This document shows, one piece after another, positions 1 through 10,739 of a stretch of DNA of 32,658 nucleotides. Each line of letters starts with the position of its first letter. Positions within the stretch are counted from its first letter, which is position 1. Source of the DNA: Pseudomonadota bacterium. GTDB taxonomy: Bacteria; Pseudomonadota; Gammaproteobacteria; Xanthomonadales; Rhodanobacteraceae. The notes below the pieces were generated by a model. That model ran no database searches. It saw nothing but the letters and a program-made list of their open reading frames with translations, and was not told the origin of the DNA. The translations under genes and the position numbers were made by a program. The DNA lies in assembly GCA_021827205.1 (NCBI GenBank), contig JAKAWV010000024.1, forward strand, positions 12,703 to 45,360, written 5' to 3'.

Positions 1-42
1 CACCGTGCGCAGCACGGCGCTGGCCGCCGCGTGGATGGCTTT

Positions 43-70
43 GGCTACTTTCCCCGCAAGGAAAGTAGCC
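43..70. repeat. 11-bp perfect inverted repeat (hairpin)
   Basis: GGCTACTTTCC (43-53) and its exact reverse complement GGAAAGTAGCC (60-70) flank a 6-base loop CCGCAA. It resembles the hairpin-forming intergenic repeats scattered through Xanthomonadales genomes (recalled from general knowledge, not searched). No T-tract follows on the plus strand, so it is not a canonical terminator. Confidence 0.7.
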
Positions 71-171
71 CGCGCCGCGGCAGCGGCACGGAACAGGACA
101 ATCTTGCGCAGCCCGGCGCAAGAACGACCGCTTATACGAAATTGCGATCAAATAGCGAGAATGATCAGGCT

Positions 172-339
172 GTCATTCCCGCGCAGAGCCTGCCCCATCC
201 ATTTCTCGTCATCCCCACGCAGGCGGGAATCGCTTTACAAGCGCGGAGCGGGTCATCCAGAACGTGAAATCGTGCGGCGAAATCACTGGATCCCCGCCTG
301 CGCGGGGATGACGAGCCGACTTGCGCGGGGATGACGAGC
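172..339. repeat. Cluster of extragenic palindromic repeat units
   Basis: Two 27-base units at 205-231 and 289-315 are inverted copies of each other (25 of 27 positions match), sharing the core GTCATCCCC..GCAGGCGGG. An 18-base piece of the second unit (TGCGCGGGGATGACGAGC, 299-316) is repeated directly at 322-339, a 23-bp period. A diverged half unit begins near 172 (GTCATTCCCGCGCAG). The pattern matches the short interspersed GTCAT...GCGGGAATC palindromes common in Xanthomonadales and Burkholderiales. Such units are usually non-autonomous and extragenic. Confidence 0.75.
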
Positions 340-422
340 TGTGGGAGCGCGGGAATATCGGACACAGTGCGCAACATGCGGCCGCGCAAGGGCTACCCGC
401 GCCCGGCGCTGCGCGTCACCGC

Positions 423-2663
423 TCAGTCCGCCACGGCCTCGATGCGATCCACGCCGCGCAGCCCGCGTGGCAGCAGGCCGCCGCGGCTGGCGCGCGCGCC
501 GCCGTAGGCGACCAGATCGGACCACTTCAGGCCCAGCTTGCGTTGCCCGGCGTACAGCGTGACCGCGCCGCCCTCGGCCACCACCGCGATGCCGACCACG
601 GTCTCGCCCTCGGCGCCGCGCTTGGCCTTGGGAATCTCCACCAGCTTGAGGCCCTTGCCGCGCTCCAGCTCAGGCAATTCGGTCACTGAGAACATCAGCA
701 GATGCCCGGCGCTGGTCACCACGACGAGGCGGTCGCGCGCGCTGTCCTGCACTGGCGCCGGCGCCAGCACGCGCGCGGCGTCATCGATGTTGAGCACCTG
801 CTTGCCGGCCTTGTTGCGGCCGCTGAGCGCCTCCAGCGTGGCGACGAAGCCGTAGCCGGTCGAGCTGGCCAGCACCACGCGCTGCTGTGCATCGCCCAGC
901 ACCAGCGCCTGCACTTGCGCGCCGGCGGGCAGCGTGAAGCGCCCGGTCAGCGGCTCGCCGTTGCCACGCGCCGATGGCAGCGTATGCGCGGGCGTGGCGT
1001 AGCTGCGTCCGCTGTTGTCGAGAAAGATCGCCTGCTGCGTGCTGCGTCCGCGCGCGGCGGCGAGATACGCATCGCCCTCGCGGTAGCCGAGCGCGGCGGC
1101 GTCCACGTCGTGGCCCTTGGCGGCGCGCACCCAGCCCTTTTCGCTGAGCACCACGGTCACCGGCTCGGCGGTGATCAGCGCGCTCTGCTCCAGCGCCTGC
1201 GCGGCCTGGCGCTCGATCAGCGGGCTGCGCCGCATGTCGCCGTATTGTTCGGCGTCGCTGCGCAGCTCGTCGCGGATCAGTCCGCGCAGCTTGGCCGGCG
1301 ACTTCAGCAGCACGTTGATGCGCGCGCGTTCCTGTTCGAGCTGGTCGCGCTCGGCGTTGAGCTTCATTTCCTCCAGCCGCGCCAGTTGCCGCAAGCGCGT
1401 TTCCAGGATGTAGTCGACCTGCGCCTCGCTGAGCGCGAAGCGCTGCATCAGCACCGGCCTGGGCTCGTCCTCGCTGCGCACGATGCGGATGACCTCGTCC
1501 ACATTGAGGAACACCACGCGCAGCGCTTCGAGCAGGTGCAGGCGGCGCTCGATCTTGTCCAGGCGATGGCTCAGGCGACGCGTGACGGTATCGATGCGGA
1601 AGTGCAGCCACTCGCTGAGGATGCCGCGCAGATCCTTCACCTGTGGCTTGCCGTCCAGGCCGATCACGTTGAGGTTGATGCGGAAGCTTTTTTCCAGATC
1701 GGTGGTGGCGAACAGGTGCTGCATCAGTTCGTCGGCATCGACGCGACTGGAGCGCGGCACCAGCACCAGGCGGATGGGTTTTTCGTGGTCGGATTCATCG
1801 CGCAAGTCTTCCAGCAGCGGCAGTTTCTTGGCGCGCATCTGCGCGGCGATCTGCTCGAGGATTTTGGCTGGCGATACCTGATAGGGCAGCGCGGTGATGA
1901 CGATGTTGGCGTCCTCGCGCGTGTACACCGCGCGGCTGCGTACCGAACCGTTGCCACTGGCGTACATCGCGCGCAGCTCGTGGCGTGGGGTGATGATTTC
2001 GGCGGCGGTGGGAAAATCCGGGCCGCGCACGTGCTCGCACAAATCGTCCAGGGTGGCGTGCGGGTCTTCGAGCAGGCGGATGCAGGCGCTGACCACCTCG
2101 CGCAGATTGTGTGGCGGGATGTCGGTGGCCATGCCCACGGCGATGCCGGTGGCGCCGTTCAACAGGATGTGCGGCACCCGCGCCGGCAGCCACGAAGGCT
2201 CCTGCAGCGTGCCGTCGAAATTGGGCGTCCATTCCACCGTGCCCTGGCCGAGCTCGCCGAGCAGCAGTTCGGCGAAGGGCGTCAGCCGCGATTCGGTGTA
2301 GCGCATCGCGGCGAAGCTTTTCGGGTCGTCCGGCGAGCCGAAGTTGCCCTGGCCATCGATCAGCGGGTAGCGATACGAGAACGGCTGCGCCATCAGCACC
2401 ATGGCCTCGTAGCAGGCGCTGTCGCCGTGCGGGTGGAACTTGCCGATCACATCACCCACGGTGCGCGCGGATTTCTTCGGCTTGGCCGTGGCATCCAGGC
2501 CCAGCTCGCTCATCGCGTAGATGATGCGCCGCTGCACCGGTTTGAGACCGTCGCCGATGAACGGCAGGGCGCGGTCCAGCACCACGTACATCGAGTAATC
2601 GAGATAGGACCGCTCGGCGAAGTCCTTGAGCGGGATCTGTTCGAAATTAAGCTGCGTGTTCAT
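423..2663 (-). CDS. parC: DNA topoisomerase IV subunit A
   Basis: ParC is the DNA-breaking subunit of topoisomerase IV, which decatenates daughter chromosomes together with ParE. The 746-residue product is close to the E. coli length of 752. The N-terminal winged-helix/breakage domain carries the catalytic tyrosine in [10 protein letters not shown] (Y122). The quinolone-determining segment [10 protein letters not shown] keeps Ser82 and Glu86, equivalent to the susceptible-type S80/E84 of E. coli. The C-terminal part is a degenerate beta-pinwheel. I chose the ATG at 2663 ([10 protein letters not shown]) because the open frame upstream of it is Pro/Arg/Ala-rich and unlike ParC. parE is not in the window. 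The gene diverges from uvrB. Confidence 0.97.
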   Translation of the reverse strand: MNTQLNFEQIPLKDFAERSYLDYSMYVVLDRALPFIGDGLKPVQRRIIYAMSELGLDATAKPKKSARTVGDVIGKFHPHGDSACYEAMVLMAQPFSYRYPLIDGQGNFGSPDDPKSFAAMRYTESRLTPFAELLLGELGQGTVEWTPNFDGTLQEPSWLPARVPHILLNGATGIAVGMATDIPPHNLREVVSACIRLLEDPHATLDDLCEHVRGPDFPTAAEIITPRHELRAMYASGNGSVRSRAVYTREDANIVITALPYQVSPAKILEQIAAQMRAKKLPLLEDLRDESDHEKPIRLVLVPRSSRVDADELMQHLFATTDLEKSFRINLNVIGLDGKPQVKDLRGILSEWLHFRIDTVTRRLSHRLDKIERRLHLLEALRVVFLNVDEVIRIVRSEDEPRPVLMQRFALSEAQVDYILETRLRQLARLEEMKLNAERDQLEQERARINVLLKSPAKLRGLIRDELRSDAEQYGDMRRSPLIERQAAQALEQSALITAEPVTVVLSEKGWVRAAKGHDVDAAALGYREGDAYLAAARGRSTQQAIFLDNSGRSYATPAHTLPSARGNGEPLTGRFTLPAGAQVQALVLGDAQQRVVLASSTGYGFVATLEALSGRNKAGKQVLNIDDAARVLAPAPVQDSARDRLVVVTSAGHLLMFSVTELPELERGKGLKLVEIPKAKRGAEGETVVGIAVVAEGGAVTLYAGQRKLGLKWSDLVAYGGARASRGGLLPRGLRGVDRIEAVAD

Positions 2664-2700
2664 GCCGGCAACTGCGGGGCCCGACGCGGGCGAGACCGGC

Positions 2701-2706
2701 ATTATA
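2701..2706 (-). promoter_or_regulatory. Candidate -10 box for parC
   Basis: On the minus strand this reads TATAAT, a perfect sigma-70 -10 hexamer in a very GC-rich stretch, about 38 bases upstream of the parC ATG. No recognisable -35 hexamer lies 16-18 bp upstream, so the assignment rests on the -10 alone. Confidence 0.4.
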
Positions 2707-2778
2707 GGGAGCGCTCGCAGCGCACCGCGCCGCGGCTTGCACGGTGTCCGCACCGGCGCGGGTTAAACTGGCGCGACG

Positions 2779-4809
<2,031 letters not shown>

Positions 4810-4813
4810 TGCA

Positions 4814-5383
4814 TCAGTCCTGCGTTGCGGCGGGACGCAGGCGTTGCAATGGCAGATCGTGCAGCGCCCAATCCCATGGAAATCGCGGTCCCGGATCGCG
4901 CTTGCGCCACACGCTGATGCGCGCGTCGTCGCTGGCCGGCACGCGTTCGCGATCCAGATCCTCGTGGCCGGCGATGCCATGCAGGTTGGGCAACGCGGCG
5001 CGCAGTGCGCTCAGCAGCTCGCGCAGCGCGTCGATCTGCGCTTCGGAGTAAGCCTCGGTCATGTCCTGGTGGCGACTGTCCAGCCAGTGCGGCCAGCGTC
5101 CGCGGTTGACCAGCTCGATACCGATGGAGCGCTCGTTGTAACCGCGCGTGTGGTGTGCCACGCGATCCTCGTGCACGAAGCGATAACTGCGCCCGTCGCG
5201 GTCGATGTAGTAGTGACCGCTGTTACCGCCGCCGCCCGGATACAGCACGCGCTCGCCGTATTCGCGCGCGCTGGCCAGATCGGGCAGCTCGGTGCAGTGC
5301 AGCACGATCAGGTCGATGGCTGTCAGCGCGCGCGGCGCCAGCGCTTCGACATAAGGCAGGGGCCAGTGGATCACGCCGCTCAT
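4814..5383 (-). CDS. N-acetylmuramoyl-L-alanine amidase (Amidase_2, AmpD-like)
   Basis: This 189-residue protein belongs to the zinc-dependent Amidase_2 fold, which cleaves the bond between N-acetylmuramic acid and L-alanine in peptidoglycan or its fragments. The likely zinc ligands are His29 (VLHCTE), His140 (IAGHED) and Asp163 (KRDPGPRFPW). The block GGNSGHYYIDRDG (51-63) and the SIGIELVN motif (86-93) are typical. No signal peptide or lipobox is visible, so it is probably cytoplasmic and acts on recycled anhydro-muropeptides. The His140-Asp163 spacing is about 13 residues longer than in E. coli AmpD. The start at 5383 (MSGVIHWPLP) was chosen because the upstream extension has no family similarity. 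It could be ampD itself or a paralogue. Confidence 0.85.
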   Translation of the reverse strand: MSGVIHWPLPYVEALAPRALTAIDLIVLHCTELPDLASAREYGERVLYPGGGGNSGHYYIDRDGRSYRFVHEDRVAHHTRGYNERSIGIELVNRGRWPHWLDSRHQDMTEAYSEAQIDALRELLSALRAALPNLHGIAGHEDLDRERVPASDDARISVWRKRDPGPRFPWDWALHDLPLQRLRPAATQD

Positions 5384-5495
5384 CGCGCCTAGTGTGGCAC
5401 GCGCGGGGGCGGGCGCATGGCCTGATAACATCCGCGCATGTCGATCAACACAAGCGTTGGCGCGGCGCATGGGGCACGTGCATCACTGTCTATAT

Positions 5496-5525
5496 ATGGG
5501 GTTGTGCCTGTACATGGGGTTGTGC
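5496..5525. repeat. Short tandem repeat at the 5' end of the hydrolase gene
   Basis: ATGGGGTTGTGC occurs twice (5496-5507 and 5514-5525) with an 18-bp period, just before the presumed TTG start of the hydrolase. The repeat lies in a different frame from the hydrolase. It may bear on translation initiation or be a chance duplication. Confidence 0.6.
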
Positions 5526-5526
5526 G

Positions 5527-6054
5527 TTGAGCGCGTCGCGCGGCTGCGTGGTGCTCTCGCACGGCCTGGAAAGCGGACCGCAGGCCACCAAGGTCAGCGC
5601 GCTGGCCGCGGTGGCCGAGGCGCTGGGCTGGCGCACGCTGCGCCCGGATTATCGCGATCTGGATGCGCAAGGCCTTGCCGCGGCGACGTCGCCGCGACTG
5701 GCACGCCTGCGCGCGGCGATTCCCGCGCAAGAGTCCTGCGTGCTGGTCGGCTCCAGCTTCGGCGCCTTCATTTCCGGACTGGTGTCCTGCGTGCTTCCCG
5801 TGCGCGGCCTATTCTTGCTGGCCACGCCGCCGCTGATTCCCGGCCACGCGCAGGCCTTCGCCATGCGCGAGGGTGTTCCAGTCTGTCTGGTGCACGGTTG
5901 GCGGGATACCCTGTGCCCGGTCGAGGCGATATTCAATCTCGCGCGCACCTATCGTGCCGAACTGCTGCTGCTGGACGATGATCATCGCTTGGGCGCACAC
6001 GTAGATGCCATTGCCGCGCACTTCGCACGATTTCTGGCGCGCATCGCCACATGA
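5527..6054 (+). CDS. Alpha/beta-hydrolase of unknown substrate
   Basis: A small single-domain alpha/beta-hydrolase of about 175 residues. The first strand carries VVLSHGLESGP, which may form the oxyanion region. The nucleophile elbow is G-S-S-F-G with Ser77. Asp127 (GWRDTLCP) and His153 (DDDHRLG) complete a plausible triad. It resembles the KANL3/Tex30 and YqiA-type hydrolases, whose substrates are mostly unknown; an esterase or thioesterase is possible. No in-frame ATG precedes the conserved start, so TTG at 5527 is the best start, though a GTG at 5548 is possible. The stop overlaps the rlmKL start (ATGA), so the two are probably co-translated. Confidence 0.8.
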   Translation: MSASRGCVVLSHGLESGPQATKVSALAAVAEALGWRTLRPDYRDLDAQGLAAATSPRLARLRAAIPAQESCVLVGSSFGAFISGLVSCVLPVRGLFLLATPPLIPGHAQAFAMREGVPVCLVHGWRDTLCPVEAIFNLARTYRAELLLLDDDHRLGAHVDAIAAHFARFLARIAT

Positions 6055-8228
6055 GCACGCTGTTCATCACCTGCGCCAAGGGGCTGGAAGATCTGTTGCG
6101 CGATGAACTGGGCGATCTGGGCCTGTCCGATGCGCGCGCCACGGTGGCCGGTGTGTACGTCGGCGGCGGGCTGGAGGCGGCTTATCGCGCGTGCCTGTAC
6201 TCGCGTCTGGCCAGCCGCGTGCTGTTGCCGCTGGCGCAGTTCGCGGCTGGCGATGCGCGTGACCTGCACGCCGGTGTGCAGGGCATCGACTGGTCCACGC
6301 TGTTGGCGCCCGAGGGCAGCCTGACGGTCGATGCCAACCTCAGCCAGAGCGCACTCACGCACAGCCAGTTCGTCGCGCAGACGGTCAAGGACGCCATCGT
6401 CGATCAGTTCCGCGATGCCTGTGGCGTGCGCCCCAGCGTGGATCGCGAGCAGCCCGACGTGCGCGTGAATCTGCACCTGCGCCGCGATCAGGCCGCGCTG
6501 TCGCTGGACCTGTCCGGCGCACCGTTGCATCAACGCGGCTGGCGGCTGCAGCAAGGCGCCGCGCCGCTCAAGGAGAATGTCGCCGCGGCCATGCTGCTGC
6601 GCGCGCGCTGGCCCGAAACCTATGCTGCCGGCGGCGTGCTGTTCGATCCGATGTGTGGTGCGGGCACGCTGCTGATCGAGGCTGCGCTGATGGTCGCGGG
6701 CGTTGCGCCAGGGCTCACGCGTGCACGCTTCGGCTTCGAGCGCTGGCGCGGTCACGATGCCGTGCTGTGGCAGCGCCTGCGCACACAGGCCGAGCAAACC
6801 GCGCACGCGGGGCTGGCCGCACTGCACCCCGTGTTTCACGGCCGCGACCGCGACCCGGCCGCGCTGGTCGCCGCGCGCGGCAATGCGCAGCGCGCCGGCG
6901 TGGCCGGCTTCATCCAGCTCGTGTGCGGCGATATCGCGCACATGGCAGCGCCGGTTTCGGACAGCACTGGATTGCTGATCAGCAACCCGCCCTACGGCGA
7001 GCGCCTGGGCGAGATGCCCGAGGTGCTGGCGCTGTACCGCACGCTGGGCGAGCGCCTGCGCGCTAGTTTCGGCGGCTGGCGCGTGGCACTGCTGTTCGGC
7101 GAACAGGGTGATGGCCACATGATCGGTCTCAAGCCCGAACGCAGCCAGCGCCTGTACAACGGCGCGCTGGCCTGCAACTTGCTACAGTTCAGCGTGCACG
7201 CCGAGCGTGTGCAGCGCGCACCGGCGCCGTTGGCCGAGCCGGTATCGATGCTGGTCAACCGTTTGCACAAGCGCGAGCAACATCTGCGCAAACGACTGCA
7301 GCGCGAAGGCATTGACTGCTATCGCTTGTACGATGCCGATCTGCCCGAGTATGCGGCGGCGATCGATGTCTATCTGGCGCGTGAAGTGGACGGCGAGGTC
7401 GCCGCCGCCGTGCCCGACACCATGCCGCAGCGCTGGCTGCACGTGCAGGAGTATCAGGCGCCGGCCGAGATCGAGCCTGGTCTGGCCGCGCGCCGCCTGC
7501 AGGATTTGCTGCGCGCCGCCGCGCATGAGCTGGCGGTGCCGCGCGCGCGCATCGCCCTGAAAACGCGCGCACGCGGCCACGGCGGTGCGCGCCATGGACG
7601 CCTGGATGCGCGCGCGCACTGGCTAGAGGTGCAGGAGGGCGGGCTGTATTTCCGTGTCAATCTGTTCGATTACCTCGATACCGGTCTGTTTCTCGACCAC
7701 CGCAACGTGCGCGGGCGGTTGCGCGCATTGGCCGCGGGGCAGCAGGTGCTCAATCTGTTTGCCTACACCGGCACCGGCAGCGTGTATGCGGCAGCAGGCG
7801 GCGCACTGGGTACTACCAGCGTGGATTTGTCCACGACCTATCTGAAGTGGGCGACATGGAATCTGCTGCGCAATGGCTTTCGTGGAGCAGCGCACCGTCT
7901 GGTGCGGGCCGATGCGCGCATGTTTCTTGCCGCCGATACGCGGCGCTATGGATTGATTTATGTCGATCCGCCGACGTTTTCCAACTCCAAGCGCGCCGAT
8001 GATTTCGACGTGCAGCGCGATCATGTGGACTTGCTGCGCGCCTGCGCGGCGCATCTGACGCCAGGTGGGGTGATCGTGTTCTCCAACAATTTCCGGCGCT
8101 TCCGGCTGGATGCTGATGCGCTTGCGGCGGCCGGGCTGGGCGTCGAGGACTGGAGCGCGCCCAGCGTGCCCTTCGATTTCACCCGGCGCAGCAATATCCA
8201 CGGCTGCTGGCTGCTGCGTGCGCGCTGA
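6051..8228 (+). CDS. rlmL: Bifunctional 23S rRNA methyltransferase RlmKL
   Basis: This 725-residue protein matches RlmKL (YcbY), which makes m2G2445 with its N-terminal half and m7G2069 with its C-terminal half in 23S rRNA (E. coli numbering). An N-terminal THUMP-containing region recognises RNA. The first methyltransferase has its catalytic NPPYGERLG motif at N312. The second has an SAM-binding segment LNLFAYTGTGS around 567-577 and VDPPTFSNSKR from V638. E. coli RlmKL is 702 residues, so the length fits. The ATG at 6051 overlaps the stop of the upstream hydrolase, indicating translational coupling. Confidence 0.96.
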   Translation: MSTLFITCAKGLEDLLRDELGDLGLSDARATVAGVYVGGGLEAAYRACLYSRLASRVLLPLAQFAAGDARDLHAGVQGIDWSTLLAPEGSLTVDANLSQSALTHSQFVAQTVKDAIVDQFRDACGVRPSVDREQPDVRVNLHLRRDQAALSLDLSGAPLHQRGWRLQQGAAPLKENVAAAMLLRARWPETYAAGGVLFDPMCGAGTLLIEAALMVAGVAPGLTRARFGFERWRGHDAVLWQRLRTQAEQTAHAGLAALHPVFHGRDRDPAALVAARGNAQRAGVAGFIQLVCGDIAHMAAPVSDSTGLLISNPPYGERLGEMPEVLALYRTLGERLRASFGGWRVALLFGEQGDGHMIGLKPERSQRLYNGALACNLLQFSVHAERVQRAPAPLAEPVSMLVNRLHKREQHLRKRLQREGIDCYRLYDADLPEYAAAIDVYLAREVDGEVAAAVPDTMPQRWLHVQEYQAPAEIEPGLAARRLQDLLRAAAHELAVPRARIALKTRARGHGGARHGRLDARAHWLEVQEGGLYFRVNLFDYLDTGLFLDHRNVRGRLRALAAGQQVLNLFAYTGTGSVYAAAGGALGTTSVDLSTTYLKWATWNLLRNGFRGAAHRLVRADARMFLAADTRRYGLIYVDPPTFSNSKRADDFDVQRDHVDLLRACAAHLTPGGVIVFSNNFRRFRLDADALAAAGLGVEDWSAPSVPFDFTRRSNIHGCWLLRAR

Positions 8229-8297
8229 GCTGCGGCGCACTGCGGCAAAGCCGGTTCAGTGATGGCTCAGAGCCGGCGTCAGAGGATGCACGCATAC

Positions 8298-8303
8298 GGG
8301 AGA
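8298..8303 (+). promoter_or_regulatory. Ribosome binding site of the Gly-rich secreted protein
   Basis: GGGAGA ends 8 bases before the ATG at 8312, supporting that start. A separate promoter between rlmKL and this gene was not recognised. Confidence 0.5.
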
Positions 8304-8311
8304 TAAACGCC

Positions 8312-8878
8312 ATGAACGCATCCTCAAACAAAACGCGTCGTCTGGGTCTGATGCTGGTTGCGGCACTGACGCTGCTGGCTGCACCACTGGCCATGGCGGA
8401 TGGTCTGGGTTTCAGCCTCGGCCTGTTCGGCCCCGGCTACGGCTTCGGCTATTCGGGTTGTGGCGATTGCCGCGGCGGTGGATTCGTCAGCGGTTACATG
8501 GACTCTGGCTGGGGCTGGGGTGATCGTGGCTTTGGCGATGACGACGGTGGCGACTATCCCGCGCCGGTTTACTACCAGCCGGCACCGGTCTACTACGGCT
8601 ACGAGCGCGTTTATCGGCGGCCGGTAGTCGAGCGCGTTTACACCAGGCGTTACTACTCCTCGGATGACGGCTGGCGCGGTCGTTGGCACGAGGGCGACCG
8701 CGGCTACTGGCGCAACCAGGATGGGCGTGGTTATCGCGGCGACCAGCACGGTGATCACGGCTACTGGCATGACCGGGGTCGGCGCGATGAAGGACGCGGC
8801 CAACGCGGCGGCGATGGGCGCCGCGGCGGTGATCACGGCTACTGGCGCGATCGCAACGGCGGTGGCCGCCGCGGTTGA
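8312..8878 (+). CDS. Secreted Gly/Tyr/Arg-rich low-complexity protein
   Basis: I do not recognise a family. The 188-residue product begins with a clear Sec signal peptide: basic KTRR, a hydrophobic core, then a predicted cut after LAMA (residue 29). The mature part is low complexity: a Gly-rich segment (30-80) with a CGDC motif, a Pro/Tyr block with repeated APVYY (about 85-98), then an Arg/Asp/Gly tail with GYW repeats (RGYWRN, HGYWHD, HGYWRD). A 20-bp direct DNA repeat (8749-8768 and 8827-8846) encodes two of them. Similar proteins occur in proteobacteria as periplasmic or surface proteins of unknown role. The gene converges on rnhB, 26 bp away. Confidence 0.8.
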   Translation: MNASSNKTRRLGLMLVAALTLLAAPLAMADGLGFSLGLFGPGYGFGYSGCGDCRGGGFVSGYMDSGWGWGDRGFGDDDGGDYPAPVYYQPAPVYYGYERVYRRPVVERVYTRRYYSSDDGWRGRWHEGDRGYWRNQDGRGYRGDQHGDHGYWHDRGRRDEGRGQRGGDGRRGGDHGYWRDRNGGGRRG

Positions 8879-8904
8879 TTCGAGCACGGCGTTGATACGC
8901 TGAT

Positions 8905-9534
8905 TCAGCACACGCCGCAGCGCGCCACCGGCGCAAAGCTGCGGCGGTGCTCGCGGCAGGGGCCGAGTTGACGCAGGGCAGCGAGGTGCGCAGGCACGGG
9001 ATACCCCTTGTGCGCAGCGAAGCCATAACCGGGAAATTCGATATCCAGCGCCAGCATGCGCCGATCGCGGCTGACTTTGGCCAGGATCGAGGCCGCGCTG
9101 ATCGCAGGTTCCAGCGCATCCCCGCGCACCATGGCGCGCGCCGGGCAGGGCAGCGCGGTGGGCAGACGATTGCCATCGATCAACGCAAGTTCGGGCAGCG
9201 GCAGCAGACCGCGCAGCGCGCGCGCCATGCCCGTCAGCGTGGCCTGCAGGATGTTGAGGCGATCGATCTCCGCGGCCTCGACGCTCTCGATGCAATACGC
9301 CAGCGCGCGTTCGCGGATGTTCTCGAACAACGCCTCGCGTCGCGTCGCGCTCAATGTCTTGGAATCGGCCAGGCCGACGATCGGTCGCGCCGGATCGAGG
9401 ATGACCGCGGCTACCAGCACCGGCCCGGCCAGTGGTCCGCGCCCGGCTTCATCGACGCCGGCGATGCGCTGCGCAACCACTGTGGCGCTGTCGAATAGAT
9501 CGGCGTTGTCGCCGCAAGTGTGTCGGATTTTCAT
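8905..9534 (-). CDS. rnhB: Ribonuclease HII
   Basis: RNase HII nicks the RNA strand of RNA/DNA hybrids and starts removal of single ribonucleotides from DNA. The 209-residue product has the family signature [14 protein letters not shown] with acidic residues Asp28 and Glu29, then Asp120 (LALIDGN) and Asp139 ([15 protein letters not shown]). The ATG at 9534 overlaps the lpxB stop (ATGA), which fixes the start and places rnhB as the last gene of the lipid A operon. In many gammaproteobacteria dnaE follows here; in this window a convergent gene for a secreted protein follows instead. Confidence 0.96.
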   Translation of the reverse strand: MKIRHTCGDNADLFDSATVVAQRIAGVDEAGRGPLAGPVLVAAVILDPARPIVGLADSKTLSATRREALFENIRERALAYCIESVEAAEIDRLNILQATLTGMARALRGLLPLPELALIDGNRLPTALPCPARAMVRGDALEPAISAASILAKVSRDRRMLALDIEFPGYGFAAHKGYPVPAHLAALRQLGPCREHRRSFAPVARCGVC

Positions 9535-10727
9535 GTGGGTACGGCGAGCAGATCCAGCGCCGCGCGCGCGGCGGCTGACGCGGCCGTGGCCGCATCGGGC
9601 GCATGCAGCATGGCGTGTAGCATGGGGAAAACCGCGCGCTGCATGGCGGCTGCGGCGGGATCGTCGAGCAGCGGCGCCAAGGCCGCCGCGAGACGCGGGC
9701 TGGTGCATGCGTTCTGCATCAGCTCGGGCACCACATCGTGGCCGGCGAGGATGTTGGGCAGGCTGTAGCGCGTGGCGCGCAGCAGGCCCAGACGCTTGAC
9801 GATGAAGTGGGTCAGCGGCGCGATGCGATGGCCGACCACCATCGGGCATTGCGCCAGTGCGGCTTCAAGCGTCGCGGTGCCGGAGGCCAGCAGCGCGGCA
9901 TCGGCGGCGCGCAGCAGCAGGTCGGCCTGGCCGTCGAGTACGCGCGCGGTGCGGGCCGGCGGCGCTTGGTTGGCCAGTGTCGCTTCGATCTGCATGCGCA
10001 GCGTGGCATTGGCAGCGGGAATCAGAATGTTCAACGCGGGACGCCGCGCATGCAGCCGCGCGGCGGCGTCGAGAAATACCGGCAGCAGGCGTTGCACCTC
10101 GCCATGGCGGCTGCCCGGCAGCACGGCCAGCAGTTGCGCATCGGCGGCAATGCCGAGCGCGTCACGCGCGGCCGCGCGATCGTTATGCGCCGCGAAATGA
10201 TCCGCCAGCGGATGCCCGACGAAACGCGCATCGACGCCGTGACGCGCATAGATCGCCGGCTCCATCGGAAACAGGCACAGCACGCGATCGGCGCTGGCGC
10301 CCAGCCTGGCCGCGCGGTTTTCGCGCCAAGCCCATACCGAGGGGCTGACGTAGTGCGCGATCGGCAGGCCGGCGTGCTTGAGCCGTCGCTCCAGGCCGAG
10401 GTTGAAATCCGGCGCGTCGATGCCGATGGTCAACGCCGGGCGCTCGTGCAGCAGGCGTTGCGTCAGCTCGCGGCGCAGACGCAACAGGCGCGGCAGGTGG
10501 CGCAGCACTTCGCTGAAACCCATCACGGATAGCTCGGTGATGTCGTGCCAGCAGTCCATGTCTTGCGCGCGCATGCGCGGCCCGCCGATGCCGACAAAGT
10601 GCGCCTGCGGGGCGAGCGCACGCAGCGCGTCAAGCAGTTTGGCGCCGAGCAGATCGCCGGAAGCCTCGCCGGCGATCAGCGCGATCAGGGGTCCGCGGCG
10701 TTGCGAGGGCGGTGCTGCGCTATTCAC
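9531..10727 (-). CDS. lpxB: Lipid-A-disaccharide synthase
   Basis: LpxB is a membrane-associated GT-B glycosyltransferase that joins UDP-2,3-diacylglucosamine and lipid X into the lipid A disaccharide. The 398-residue product shows the N-terminal [12 protein letters not shown] motif, [18 protein letters not shown] and LPGSRHGEV, all characteristic. The start is GTG at 10727 (N-terminal [11 protein letters not shown]); no better ATG is available before the conserved first strand. It lies 12 bp after lpxA and overlaps rnhB by 4 bases. Confidence 0.96.
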   Translation of the reverse strand: MNSAAPPSQRRGPLIALIAGEASGDLLGAKLLDALRALAPQAHFVGIGGPRMRAQDMDCWHDITELSVMGFSEVLRHLPRLLRLRRELTQRLLHERPALTIGIDAPDFNLGLERRLKHAGLPIAHYVSPSVWAWRENRAARLGASADRVLCLFPMEPAIYARHGVDARFVGHPLADHFAAHNDRAAARDALGIAADAQLLAVLPGSRHGEVQRLLPVFLDAAARLHARRPALNILIPAANATLRMQIEATLANQAPPARTARVLDGQADLLLRAADAALLASGTATLEAALAQCPMVVGHRIAPLTHFIVKRLGLLRATRYSLPNILAGHDVVPELMQNACTSPRLAAALAPLLDDPAAAAMQRAVFPMLHAMLHAPDAATAASAAARAALDLLAVPT

Positions 10728-10739
10728 GCGCGGTGGCGC

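Larger units (their letters stand above)
1..422. other. Non-coding, repeat-rich region downstream of parC
   Basis: No convincing gene is visible in these ~420 bases. The open frames that cross it are short, mutually overlapping and made of repeat sequence. It contains an 11-bp perfect hairpin near the left edge and at least three related copies of an extragenic palindrome, listed separately. parC is transcribed leftwards into it, so the palindromes may also end or stabilise the parC message. No T-run typical of an intrinsic terminator is seen. Confidence 0.6.

Noticed and set aside
5-334. Short open frame at the left edge
   Set aside because: It is composed largely of extragenic palindromic repeats, overlaps other frames and has no domain or ribosome site.
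2664-2778. SOS (LexA) box upstream of uvrB
   Set aside because: No CTG-N10-CAG or other known LexA palindrome was found in the gap. TTGCAC (2737-2742) has no -10 at suitable spacing.
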